Shown here piece by piece: positions 22,365 to 34,300 of a stretch of 39,192 nt of DNA. This DNA is from Saccoglossus kowalevskii. Taxonomy: Eukaryota; Hemichordata; Enteropneusta; Harrimaniidae. The notes under the pieces are model-generated. The model ran no database searches and was not told the origin of the DNA. It saw only the letters and a program-made list of their open reading frames with translations. The DNA is taken from contig NW_003135841.1 in the NCBI RefSeq assembly GCF_000003605.2, positions 2,422 through 41,613 of the forward strand, written 5' to 3'. The number at the start of each line of letters is the position of its first letter. Position 1 is the first letter of the stretch. The translations under genes were made by a program, and so were the position numbers.

Positions 22365-22783
22365 CATCCTGAATAGTATTCACGGGGTAGTGAGTGTGTT
22401 GAGTACTGACATTGAAGGGAGGTCGTAGCGGGTACACACTCTGCCCTGTGCTGTGTCGAGGGGAAACGGCATCCTGAATAGTATTCACGGGGTAGTGAGT
22501 GTGTTGAGTACTGACATTGAAGGGAGGTCGTAGCGGGTACACACTCTGCCCTGTGCTGTGTCGAGGGGAAACGGCATCCTGAATAGTATTCACGGGGTAG
22601 TGAGTGTGTTGAGTACTGACATTGAAGGGAGGTCGTAGCGGGTACACACTCTGCCCTGTGCTGTGTCGAGGGGAAACGGCATCCTGAATAGTATTCACGG
22701 GGTAGTGAGTGTGTTGAGTACTGACATTGAAGGGAGGTCGTAGCGGGTACACACTCTGCCCTGTGCTGTGTCGAGGGGAAACG
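22365..22783. repeat. 105-bp tandem repeat, four copies without visible differences
   Basis: Units start at 22365, 22470, 22575 and 22680. I see no difference between copies, apart from the last bases of the fourth. GC content is well above the surroundings. Because 105 = 3 x 35, two minus-strand frames stay open throughout (22321-22794, 157 codons; 22361-22798, 145 codons), giving a 35-residue periodic peptide. No family was recognised, so a coding role is not claimed. Confidence 0.97.
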
Positions 22784-23096
22784 TAATCGAGCATTCATGG
22801 ACTTTAAGGTAGAAGCTTACTCATAATTTTTGAGAAAAAAATTAATCATAAGTAGCAAGACTATCTTCATTGGTTTATTATGTAAAATCACGAAGCTGTT
22901 GTCCCATGACACAAGAAAATAACATTGTTTGTGTGTGTTACAGTGACGTTTAAAAAAACTCGCTATTTTAGGAAAAAAATGCAATTCAGGACAACAAAAA
23001 GAATCCAATAATTATCAATATATGATTTTTTCAGCCAATGTCACCAGCCTACAATTTAAGATATAATGTCCCTACCATAGAAACATATGGTTAAAT

Positions 23097-23252
23097 CGCT
23101 ATACTGTAGTACTACCAAAATGGCAACTATCCACTAAAATACAACAATCGTTATACTGTAGTACTACCAAAATGGCAACTATCCACTAAAATACAACAAT
23201 CGTTATACTGTAGTACTACCAAAATGGCAACTATCCACAAAAATACAACAAT
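23097..23252. repeat. 52-bp tandem repeat, three copies
   Basis: Units start at 23097, 23149 and 23201; they differ by only two or three bases. The motif begins CGTTATACTGTAGTACTACC. No coding or regulatory role is apparent. Confidence 0.97.
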
Positions 23253-25994
23253 CGTTTTCTCGAAAATTAGACTAGTGACCCCCAACTTTTTCAAAGTCAA
23301 TATTCTTATATTGCCCTGGAGTGCAGTTTTTTGGCAAAATGAATAAATAACTGAAGGAGGCTTCTACTTTGACTCTATTTTACTCCCTATAAAATGTAAC
23401 GGTACATAGAAACGTATGTGTCAATTAATATGGAAGCACAGTGGTGGATACAAGTTTTTATATGTCATATGTTAATAGCTTTCAATTCTCCGTCCCATCA
23501 CCACTTACTAGACTACTATCCAATCAAATATATACCCACAGTACTATGAATATATCTTGGTGATCAAGAATAACATATTGCCACTCAAAAACTATCAAGA
23601 AGCCGGGAGATTCACATAAATGAATGGCAAGTATAGAAAAAAATATGTTTCGTAACATATGAAAACGATGGCCATTAACATCAAGAAGCGCCATTCAGAA
23701 TGTGCATGACCTGCAATATAACTACATGGTGTCTGATTTGTCACGCGCCATTGCTTTCCAAACAGTACGAAATAGAGCCATCATTTATTATGCATGACGT
23801 AGCCAATCATCGATATCTCACTTCATTAATTATTCATACCACGTGATACCGCCCGCCATTAATAATTTACGGTCATTCGGTGAATCTCGTGAAATGATTG
23901 GAAGCAGGCCCTGCCAGTAGAAACGCAACAATCATCTGTGATTGACTTCGATTTCAAACAAAAATCGTTAAATATATTCAAAATAGATGGTCAACGTTAA
24001 AACGATAGGACGGTGAATGTACACAATGTAGATGTAATAAGAGGTTGGTCATTATAAACTTTGAGAAAACAAATCATCACAGAGAAATATCAAGAAAAAA
24101 TATACACGTCTGGAATATGAGAGAAAAATAATTCTAAAATTACAAAACACGATCAAAACTAAGTGAATGGAACAAATATTTTCCACCCATATAGTTCCTA
24201 TTGATCCACCCTAACGTTTCCCGATCTGTATTTTTCAAACACAAAATTATGCACATATCCACACCTTTCCCATCAACTGTTTTGCCACGCGCCCTCAGCT
24301 CTCTCCGCTGAATGTCCTAACTCAGGAAGACCTTGGGCTTCAATCGTACAAATTATACTGAGATCGATATCGTATTACTCGCTAATGTCACCAATAACAC
24401 AGAGAAATGTAACAACAATTGTCGAGATGGTTTAAAAATCAGTACCGCCAGAATAATGTGCTAAGGGCTAAGGAAAATTGATAACTCGGTTCTTTATATG
24501 AGATTTAATGATGATCACCATTATCATGGAACATTTTCCCGTCCCACGTGTCTGAAATACTTTGCAATCCGTAGCGCACGACCGTCACCTTTTGTTTGGT
24601 TTCAAGAGAGCTTGTCTTCTATACGCGGCTTCATTCTAGTGTCCTCGGCGGATCAGATTTTCGCTAATCCGTAATTTTCGCTCATCAATTTTTCACGAGG
24701 CTATGATCCTATCCTGGTAGATAATTGCATTAGACTCAAATTGCTGTTGAATAAATTCAATTAAATTATCGTATTTTCGATGAAAAGCGGAGCAGTATTA
24801 AACGGATGGCTGGAGGGCTTTGCTCCTGTGTGTTGAATAGTTCAGTTAGTGGGAGGACCTCTGTTATTGTGTTGATATAATAGGGCGCCCTCGCACAGTG
24901 TCATGGTCCAGAATGTGCCAAGGGTTTTCTTGACGGAAATGGACAAGCCCAGAACATATTCGTCTAGTTCCTGGACCGCGAGACATTCTGTTCGTATCGT
25001 GTAGGCACATAATTGCGCCAATCAAGTTCCACCAATTGATACGTTGTATTATCAATATTTAACCACGAGATCGTGGATAGATATGGTTATATTAGAAAGA
25101 CTGATAAAGTGATTACAAAAGACTAGTCATCAAGTTTGGGGAGCAGGAGTATGGAGAATCCTAGCTGATGACGTCCTCAGAAAAAAAATCACGTGACCCC
25201 CCCCCCCCCAATCCGTTATTGGCGTTGCACGTGCCAACTACAAGGTGAGGACCCGGCGTGTTTAATTAAAGCAAGTGTTAGCAACTGTGAAATTCAATTA
25301 TTCCACTACAAAGGACGGAGCCGTTATCAGACTGGTATTATAACCAAGACCTATTGTTATGAAGTATATAAATAGTCCGCGTGTGGCTCTAAAGATAATC
25401 AAATTATCTTGCCTAATACTTGACCGGCACATGCCGTGTATTTATCATGATGGCACAATCCACACAACATACAAGTTGACACATTTGTCATCGGCAAGTG
25501 ATGACACGTCTGCATCAAACGTCTCCGTGTTACTCGAAAACTGGCAATATTTTAAGGCGATCTTCAAATATTGGGGTGGGGATGTTTCTAGATAGAGAAG
25601 ACAACCACGTTTTACGTCACTGTTGTACTCTTAAGGTATTATTATACCCTCTTAGAATTAATGACTATTTGCTATTGAGATAATATAAAGACGATTTGTT
25701 GAAATAAATGAATGTTATACGTTATCGTACTCATGCTTTCGTCATTATGGGCTTAATGTCATTAGGACATCATTAAAATAATGTGGTCAGCTGATATTTT
25801 TTTGAGAAGCAAGAAGCGATTGTATTGTTAAGGAAAATGGCAACAATTTGCATTTTTGTACTGGTTTCTTGTAGTGAAATTATTTCTTTCATATCTTTGA
25901 AATTTTGCTCGGCGACATGGGAGGGAAAAATTCATTTATTATTTTTGATATGAATCACATTATTGTTAAAACATCCCCAAAGAAATAATTAATT
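23253..25994. other. Unique non-coding DNA downstream of Drgx
   Basis: About 2.7 kb without a recognised gene. 23780-23960 is dense in homeodomain-type cores (TTAATTATTCAT), a CCAATCATCGAT block and a palindrome with an E-box core. C runs occur near 25199. Short open frames here show no known domain. Confidence 0.55.
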
Positions 25995-27763
25995 GTCTGT
26001 GGCACACTCACCCGGTGTAGAGTGGCTTTGGCCTCCCCATTTAATCTGTGTTACACTCACCCAGAGTACAGTGGCTTTGGCCTCCCAATTAAGTCTGTGA
26101 CACACTCATCCAGGGTACAGTGGCCTCGGCTTCCCCGTTGAGTATGTGGCACGCTTACCCAAAGGTACAGTAGTATTGGCTTCCCCATTGAGTCTGTTGT
26201 GCACTCACTCCAAGGTACGTACAGTGATTTTGACCTCTCCATTGAGTCTGTGGTACACTCACCCAGTGGCGGATCCAGAGGGGGACATGACGATTTATAT
26301 CATCTTCATCACGCATAGCTTCTATGCGATTTTCGCTCCGTAATGTTAAGCGAAGCTTGCCCCCCCCCCCCCACCCAAATACATTTTGCTGGATCCGCTA
26401 CTGCAATCACCCAGAATACAGTGGCTTCGGCTACCCCATTAAGTCTGTGGCACATTCACCCCAAGGTACAGTGGCTTTGGTCTCCCTAGTGAGCCTGTGG
26501 TACACTCACACGGAGTACAGTGGCTATGACCTCTCCTTTCAGTCTGTGGCACATTTACCCCAAAGTACAGTGGCTGTAATCTCCACATTGAGTCACGGTC
26601 TGTAGTACACTCACCCCAAGGTACAGTGGCGTTGGACTACCCATTGAGTCTGTGGTACACTCTCCCAGGGTACAGTGGCAATGACTTTTCCTTTGAGTAT
26701 GTGGCACACTTACCTAAAGGTACAGTAGTATTGGCTTTCCCATTGTGTCTGTGGTACACTCACCCCAAGGTACGTACAGTGATTTTGACCTCCCCATTGA
26801 GTCTGTGGTACACTCTCCCAGGGTACAGTGGCAATGACTTCCCCATTGAGTCTGTGGCACATTCACCCCCAAAGTACAGTGGCTATGGTCTCCCCATTGA
26901 GTGTCCGGCACATTCACCCCAATGTACAGTGGCTTTGGACTACCCATTGAGTCTGTGGTACACTCTCCCAGGGTGCAGTGGCTATGACCTCTCCTTTGAG
27001 TCTGTGATACACTCTCCCAGGGTACAGTGGCCTCGGCTTCCCCATTGAGTATGTGTCACACTCACCCAAAGCCAAAGATACAGTAGTATTCGGTAGTATT
27101 TGCTTCCCCATTGAGTCTGTGACACACTCATCCAAGGTACAGTGGTATTGGCTTCCCCATTGAGTCTGTGGTACACTCTCCCAGGGTGCAGTGGCTATGA
27201 CCTCTTCTTTGAGTCTGTGGTACACTCTCCCAGGGTACAGTGGCCTCGGCTTCCCCATTGAGTATGTGTCACACTCACCCAAAGGTACAGTAGTATTTGC
27301 TTCCCCATTGAGTCTGTGACACACTCATCCAAGGTACAGTGGTATTGGCTTCCCCATTGAGTCTGTGGCACACTCTCCCAAGGTACAGTGGTATTGGCTT
27401 CCCCATTGAGTCTGTGGCACATTTACCCCAAGGTACAGTGGCTTTTGTCCCCATTGAGTCACGGTCTGTGGTACACCCACCCCAAGGTACGTACAGTGAC
27501 TTTGATCTCCCATTGAGTTTGTGGTACACTCACCCAGAATACAGTGGCTTTGGACTACCCATTGAGTCTGTGACACACTTATCCAGGTAACAGTGGCTTT
27601 GGACTACCCATTGAGTCTGTGACACACTTATCTAGGTAACAGTGGCTTTGCACCCCTCCCCCGCGATTAAGTCTGTGACACACTTAACCAGGTAACAGTG
27701 GCTTTGCACCCCCTCCCCCGTGATTAAGTCTGTGATACACTCATCCAAGGAACAGTGGCTTTC
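25995..27763. repeat. 48-50-bp degenerate minisatellite, about 34 units
   Basis: Units are built on CATTGAGTCTGTGGYACACT, then CACCCAAGGTACAGTGGC and a variable GGCTTCCCC segment. Several units carry an extra GTAC (GGTACGTACAGTG). Higher-order copies are visible: the block from 26971 recurs at 27184 (213 bp on), and the block starting ACCCAAAGGTACAGTAGTAT near 26156 recurs near 26711. A hAT MITE (26264-26403) sits inside. The many 60-140-codon frames on both strands are repeat by-products. Confidence 0.95.
26264..26403. mobile_element. hAT-type MITE inserted in the 48-50-bp minisatellite
   Basis: A 140-bp element with terminal inverted repeats CAGTGGCGGATCCAG and (reverse complement) CAGTAGCGGATCCAG, 14 of 15 matching. 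Flanks are CACTCACC (26256-26263) and CAATCACC (26404-26411), an 8-bp target duplication with one mismatch, as expected for hAT transposons. Inside are a small hairpin (GCATAG-CTT-CTATGC, 26313-26327) and a long C run. It carries no coding frame. It interrupts one unit of the surrounding array, so it is younger than at least part of that array. Confidence 0.85.
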
Positions 27764-29133
27764 TCGAAACTCAAACTAGACGAATGTACTCTTTCTTCTT
27801 TAACTGAGAAAAAGCAAAACGTCACATCAAAGTACTTTACCAAGAAAGATTAATAAAGTATTCTAGCCGTTCTTGTCTGACATTTTTTTACTGTAAACCT
27901 ATTTTTTTATTTCAGAAAAAAATAATATGCAAATAACTATGTCTATATACTGAAATGTGAAAGGAAGTTGTCATTTAGAGACCATGTGAGGTTAATTTGA
28001 CTTTCGCCGTGGGTCACCGAACATTTAACCTTTTCTTCAGAAACAACAGTTAAACAATTTCTCTTCCCATTGAACGTTCTCGGATGTGTGACCGATGACA
28101 CTTATTTCGTTATTTTTGTAAAATACACCGTAGACGTACATTTTTCATTCATTCATTTTTCCACGAATCGAACGGTCAACCGATTTAATCGTAACATTCA
28201 ATCGTAATGCGCTTAGAAAAAAAAAGATGACGCGATTCAATATTTTATTCATATCCATCTATTTCGGCTAGGATCAGTAATTACGATTTATCTGTGGCCA
28301 GCGTACATTTTTTTAGCAATACAGGGAGCAGGTAATTCTGAGTGAACTAACCACAGATTGAAATGAGCCGCGATTCGGGCAATTGCCAGTCGGTCTCAGG
28401 TGTACACTATCACAGTGACGGCAATTGTTATGCAATCACGGGGAGATCATCGTAATTCCCATCGCACGTTAGCCACCTAATCCTTAATTCAGAAAATTGT
28501 CGACGGCTTAAAGGGCGGTTGTCGTCGCGACCGCGTGGGTCTAAGTTGTGTATATATATTTAAACCACATGCGTTTACATACTACTATGCGCAGCATGGA
28601 ACCCGCGTGGAACGCACAAATGTTATAATTTCATTTTGTGAAGTCTTCAATTGAACGAGTTGGTGAAGTATATATAGTAGAATAAAATATTGAGGACTAA
28701 ATGGAGTCACAAATCGCGAATTGATATACGGAAACAACAGCTGCATGCATCCGACACATGGTGCACAGTAATTTCATTCCGTTAAGAAGAATTTGACGAA
28801 CATTTACACTAAAACGGACACCGACACAAACACCTCGCTTTAACACGCCTCAGTTACGCCATTTCGGCATAATAAAAAATCCATTCCGAACTCAAAAAGA
28901 CGACGTTGTCGACACTTAATTCAGTCCCATTTGGGTATAAAAATGATTGATGACGTATGATTTACCATGGGTATAATAAAGATGCAATCTATTGCATATA
29001 AAAGCAAATCATAATAAATTTTCATTCGTGGATGACTTCATCTTCCACACTTTCCTGTTAACAAAAACAAACTCAACATGATACAGGTTAATAGACGTTT
29101 GACCTACAACGTCTATGCGTACTACGGTTTGAA
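27764..29133. other. Unique non-coding stretch
   Basis: About 1.4 kb with no recognised gene or repeat. 28300-28560 is less AT-rich and holds an AACCACAG (RUNX-like) site, CAGGTG, CAATTG and a TATATATATTTAAA stretch at about 28551. It could be regulatory, but nothing in the sequence alone proves it. Confidence 0.5.
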
Positions 29134-29720
29134 ACACACCGACAGTTAACGAGGGTAGTGATGTGAGGGTGAGCTAGGCAAAAGGTAGTACGAGGACACG
29201 GGTGAGGGCTGTGGTATGGGGACAGACAGAGGGTAGAGACCGGAGGGTGGGGTAGACAAAGGGTAGTACGAGGACACGGGTGAGGGCAGTGATGTGAGGG
29301 TGAGGTAGACAAAGGTAGTACGAGGACACGGGTAAGGGCAGAGATATGAGGGCAGACAGATGAGAGTACAGAGAATACGGGTGGGGGTCGATATCGGAGG
29401 GTGATGTAGGCAAAGAGTAGTACGAGGACACGGGTGAGGGCAGTGGTATGAGGGCGGACAAATGAGAGTTCATAGAATACGGATGAGGGCAGAGATCGGA
29501 GGGTGAGGTAGGCAAAGAGTAGTACGAGGACACAGGTGAGGGCAGCGGTATGGGGACAGACAGATGAGAGTACGAATACGGGTGAGGGTGGAGATCGGAG
29601 GATGAGGTAGACAAAGAGTAGATGTAGGTGAAGTAGGGCAATGGTATAGGGGCAGACAGATAAGTGTACAGTAAAATAAAGGAGAGGACAGTGATGTGAG
29701 GGTGGGGTACTGTGTTAGCA
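29134..29720. repeat. Purine-rich, G-biased compound minisatellite
   Basis: Repeats of GTAGTACGAGGACACGGGTG plus AGGGCAGTGATGTGAGGGTG-type segments, alternating with GACAGATGAGAGTACAGAAT-type segments. Unit lengths vary. The plus strand is strongly purine- and G-biased, with many GGG runs. Ser/Pro/Thr/Leu-rich minus-strand frames (to 186 codons) come from the repeat. Confidence 0.92.
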
Positions 29721-29787
29721 CATAGTGGTGACACCCATTACATAGTGCAGAAGAGTAATTATATAATACACCAGTACCTTAATATAG

Positions 29788-30125
29788 AGCATTAAATGCA
29801 TTACGTTCGTACATTTGTACTACGTTAGTATCAATTAACTGCAATACGTTATTTTATAGTAACTGCATTACGTTAGTGCAAAGTAACTGTATTACGTTAG
29901 AACAAAGTAACTGCATCACGTTAGTACAAATGAACTGCAATACGTTATAGTAACTGATTAGCGAAAATACAGAGTTAATGTATTACGTTAGTACAGTGTA
30001 ACCGCATTACGTTAGTACAAAACAATTGCATCACGTTAATACAGAGTAACTTTATTACCGTAATGCAAAGTAACTGCATTATTTTAGTACAAAGTAACTG
30101 CATTACGTTGTTGCAGAGTAGTTTA
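29788..30125. repeat. 24-bp minisatellite
   Basis: About a dozen units of CATTACGTTAGTACAAAGTA plus ACTG, with substitutions and short deletions. It ends roughly 45 bp before the TTAA-flanked MITE at 30173. Non-coding. Confidence 0.93.
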
Positions 30126-30172
30126 ACATTACGTAGTTTAGTATTATGAGATGTCGTTTGGGCATTGATTAA

Positions 30173-30330
30173 AGCAGGGGAGTCATCATCTGCGCATGCA
30201 GCAAATGGCTATAGAGTGTCGTTGTTTACAAACAAGCGTATATCAATGAGCTTTTGCGTTTTAGCGTGCGTTGTTATCGTCGCGCGGGGACTCAATTCCC
30301 GCGTATGCGCAGGTGATGACCCTCTCCGCT
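30173..30330. mobile_element. TTAA-flanked MITE
   Basis: A 158-bp segment with imperfect terminal inverted repeats of about 26 bp (left AGCAGGGGAGTCATCATCTG, right in reverse complement AGCGGAGAGGGTCATCACCT, both then GCGCAT with one indel). It is flanked by TTAA at 30169-30172 and 30331-30334. TTAA duplication is the mark of piggyBac-like transposons. It is too short to code. The interior is richer in CpG than its AT-rich surroundings. Confidence 0.65.
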
Positions 30331-30334
30331 TTAA

Positions 30335-31312
30335 TATCATAAAATGTAACCATACCATATGTAATGGATATCACTATAAACAATTATATATATCATGCCA
30401 TACCAAGCTCAAATTATTTCTAAATAAGGGTAAAATGTCACAAAACGATGTGAAATGTTTACCATTGGTTTGATTGATAAACAAACAAACAAGAAATAGT
30501 ATATTATATAATATCAGTCTCGTATATAAATTGTGGAGTCCTGTTTAAACAAATTAATCACTCGGGTTCTTAAGCACTCGTACCAACAATTCTTTTTACG
30601 GTCATTTAAAATGCAAAGCATTCTAAAATAGGATCATCTTTGCATTTTTTTCGATAATTTTAGTATATTTCTCATTTTTACCATTGTGAAGGCAAGACTG
30701 TTTGAATATAACAAAAGCAAGCACATTAGTTTTGTGATTTGAGTGTACGCGATACTTACAAGCATTGTGACAAGGCGACAGACAAACTTATGACCGACTT
30801 GATATTAATGATGTCATATTAATACAGTCAGAGTAATAACTTAAGCCATATTTATTGAAATTAATCGTATTAGACTTTGGCGGACTCGGATAAAGATACA
30901 AAGATTAGAATTCCATCAACGAAAGAGATAGTAAAAGTGATGACATTAGCAGCTAATGATATCAAATGAATATAAATTTCATTTGGAAGATTCCATGATT
31001 GGGTCAAAAGATATGACCCCCAGAAGACCAGAGTTCGCTTTATATAAATTGCTATTCTTATTTCAATATAGTTTCCTAGATATGAATGATGGGTTTTATT
31101 AATTTATATGCGGTTAAATTGATGGTTATTTATTATCTCGTTACGAAATTCATTTCGGGAAATATCGAAGATAATTAATGACGAGAATCAGTAATTAGGA
31201 GGGGTTTAATTGGATATGAAGTGGATGGAACAGCTGAAGTTCTGAAACTGACTTACTCGGTAAGTGTTGAAAGTTATATTCCCGTGCTAGGCAGACTGTG
31301 AGTGTTTGTCGC
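30335..31312. other. Unique AT-rich stretch
   Basis: About 1 kb between the MITE and the 42-bp duplication. I see no gene, RNA or organised repeat. Confidence 0.6.
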
Positions 31313-31396
31313 TTGCTGCGTTATACGGGTTTCCAAGAATCAAAACATCAGATATTGCTGCGTTATACGGGTTTCCAAGAATCAAAACATCAGATA
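31313..31396. repeat. Perfect 42-bp tandem duplication
   Basis: TTGCTGCGTTATACGGGTTT and the following 22 bases are repeated exactly at 31313-31354 and 31355-31396. 42 is a multiple of 3, so a 69-codon frame (31298-31507) runs through both copies. Exact identity implies a recent event. Confidence 0.97.
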
Positions 31397-34300
31397 TTGC
31401 TCGTGCTTCCCGGTATTTACATTCAAAATAAAATAATAACAATAATATTATGCATATTCTCTTTGGTAGCAGCTTCTTTGCTGTTTAGATTCATCGCCAC
31501 GTGTTAACCCTCTCGCAGGATAAAATAGATACAATCCAATGACAAATGAATATAATGAAAACAACATCCGAGCTTTGAGTAGCTATTAACGTAGGTAATC
31601 GGGATTCTTTTTCAGCTTCAACTAGATAATTCTAAGTAATAATTTTCTGTTTTCAATTTCAGAGAAATAATTGAAAAACGCCTAATATAATCAAGACCCG
31701 AAATATATTGGTTTTACGAACAAACAAATTCACTTATGCCTACCTACTTAGTGTGTCTTTTAAATCGCACAGATCTGCATTAATTTGCGTTAACTTTCCT
31801 CGACCTACTTTACAATTCACAGGTAATGCTTTAAATCGACGCTGTAAGTGTATGCATACGAGTGTGGGCACGTCTGGTATGTATGTACCAAGAATTGCAG
31901 GCGTAAAAGTTGTCTATAGTGTACTTGGGCTTGATAATGGCATTATAACACCCACTTACAGCCTTTTAGTAGAAGTACAAAAAATAGAAAGCATTGTGGC
32001 TTGCTGTACATGTTTTACATTTCTTTATGATCGAATATTTATAAGTGCCATATGTTTCATAACCCGACGTCGAATATCTCGTATCAAATGATAGCACATG
32101 TAGTTGTGTTCCAGTATCCCATCGATACACGTCGCTTGGCGTAAAATGAAGGTTAGTGCGCCCTCAACGAAAATTGTAAAGTTTAGACAAGTAGTCAGTG
32201 AAGTGAAATTTTGCTCACCAGTACTGAGATAATGTCAAGATATTACTAATTAGTATTATGCTCACTTCAAACCGCGGCGGTGGTGGTATTTCGATATATA
32301 TTTGGTCAAAAACATATGCCCTAGGAACCAGAGAGTAGACAGTATCGTATTTATATTTCTGAATGAGTGACACTTCTGTTCAAATACCCTTAATAAATAA
32401 TTGAAAACATGAAAATGACTCCTATTGGGAACTGGTATCATGCAATTTTATTTTTGCGAGACAAATGAAAGTATTGTTCAAATCTGGAAAATGATACCGG
32501 CAATAAATGTCCCTTCTTCTTAAAAATGGGAACTTATGTGGGTACCCAACTTGAATTGCTCTGAAAGTCCCACCACCAGGTTATAGATAAAAAGCCAGAC
32601 CAAAAAAACAGACAACACAAGTTTCCGACACATAAATATTTATCATGGTATGTACATTTCCACTGATACGGTTGATTGTTGCTTCACAGCCTATTGTTGT
32701 TGTATATTTCAGTTATTGAGTTGGGCAGCAATACTACTTGTACGACAGATTCGTATGTACTTATTGTAAGTTTCATTTCATATTTCGATTTCTTTGGACA
32801 ACTTTGTTATTTAATTATTTGACGAACTAACGGCATATAATAGCCGTAAATATTAATGAAAATTGTGGTTATGATATTAAGTTGAAGATTTTTTATGACG
32901 CAGATTTTAATAGGATATATAAGTTGCCAACTAAAAACAACGATTCGTTTTGAGTACTGAAATGAATTCCGTGGCTACACAAATTGTGTCCAACACACGC
33001 ACGTGTACACTTTACACATGCACGAGGTTGGATTAGTCATGGTTCGATTGAGCTCACTCATTTTTATACAGGTTTTTATTCCGGCGTGAAGTGAGAAAAG
33101 CCATACGGGAGCTATGTTAAGTGTATGTGGATTTCCCCTTGATAAAGTTGATAGGTAAACTAGATAACATCGAAAACCAATCAACTATGGATAATGGGTA
33201 GTTGACCCACAGGTCACATCGATCGAAAACAATTGGAGCAGAACTTATTTGACTTGAGCATTTTGTGCGTATATTTGTTATGCTCGTCATAACTACAACA
33301 CTTATGAAGCACTGAGTAGGGGTGTGTGTACGATTCTTTAAACACGGGGTCCGGCATTTTCACACCGATTCTCGACGGCGTTTTTTACATTCCCTTTAGG
33401 CGGAAACTTATAAGAATGGACTGTAACGAATCATTAGTATTTAATTTGAATTGGCATGCATTATATACTGGGTTAGTAGTTTCGTATGATTGATTTTAAT
33501 AGTAATGCTTCAAAAATTGTATAATCACGAAATTAATATAATGCAAAGTGCACTGAATACTATCTACACATAAACAGACTTGCTCGACGACCTTGAAGAA
33601 TTGCTATTAATAAATGTTCCGAAACGAACAGAAATCACGCTTCAAATATTACAAAAACTTAACAATCAGATAAGTGGGCCAAATAAATAAATTCCCAAAA
33701 TTTATGAAAAATAATCAAAGTTGCAGGACACTGCTAAAAACATTTCTGACTGAAATAAAACAAGACTCTTTGAGGATGAAGGCGGGCGCCAGTCGAGCTA
33801 TCCATATTTTGTTATTTTCATTTAATTTTAGATTTTGTATCTGGAAGGGATTTTTCTGATGCGAACAGCTTCGTGTGGATTGTATGACGATGTAACAATG
33901 ATGAATGGAAACTAAAATAAAGATTTTATTACATTCTAAACAGGATAAAAATTGAAGTCGCTTACATGTCTAACGTAATGTTGAATGATTGAATTTATAA
34001 TGTCTCAGTGTGAGTCTGTTCTGCTATGCAATATGTGAATTGACCATTTGAAAATTAGAATAAATAAATTTATTTTATTATTTATTTTATTATTGATATC
34101 AAGTAACATTACATTCATTGGTATGCCTGGCTGTAATTGACAGTTTAACTACTATTATCCTCCAAAAAAAAATATTATTATCAATACCACATTCGTAATA
34201 TCTATGTACAGCTGTGTCTGTTACGTTACACTATTTATATTCATTGCCTAGCAACCATCACAAAACAAAAACCGAAAACTCTCAGGAAATGGTACTTTGG

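Noticed and set aside
22321-22794. 157-codon minus-strand frame of 35-residue repeats as a protein gene
   Set aside because: It arises from a 105-bp unit repeated four times; a second frame of the same strand is equally open and no family is recognised. Kept only as a repeat and a question.
26626-27324. Frames of 130-140 codons on both strands with SLWYTHP- or HRLNGEANTT-type repeats
   Set aside because: By-products of the 48-50-bp minisatellite; mutually overlapping on both strands.
28545-28566. TATATATATTTAAA as a gene promoter
   Set aside because: No open frame or exon follows that could be a gene start; AT-rich runs are common here.
29174-29734. 186-codon minus-strand Ser/Pro/Leu-rich frame
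   Set aside because: It is the C-rich strand of the purine-rich minisatellite read in frame; overlapping frames are open as well and there is no splice or start context.
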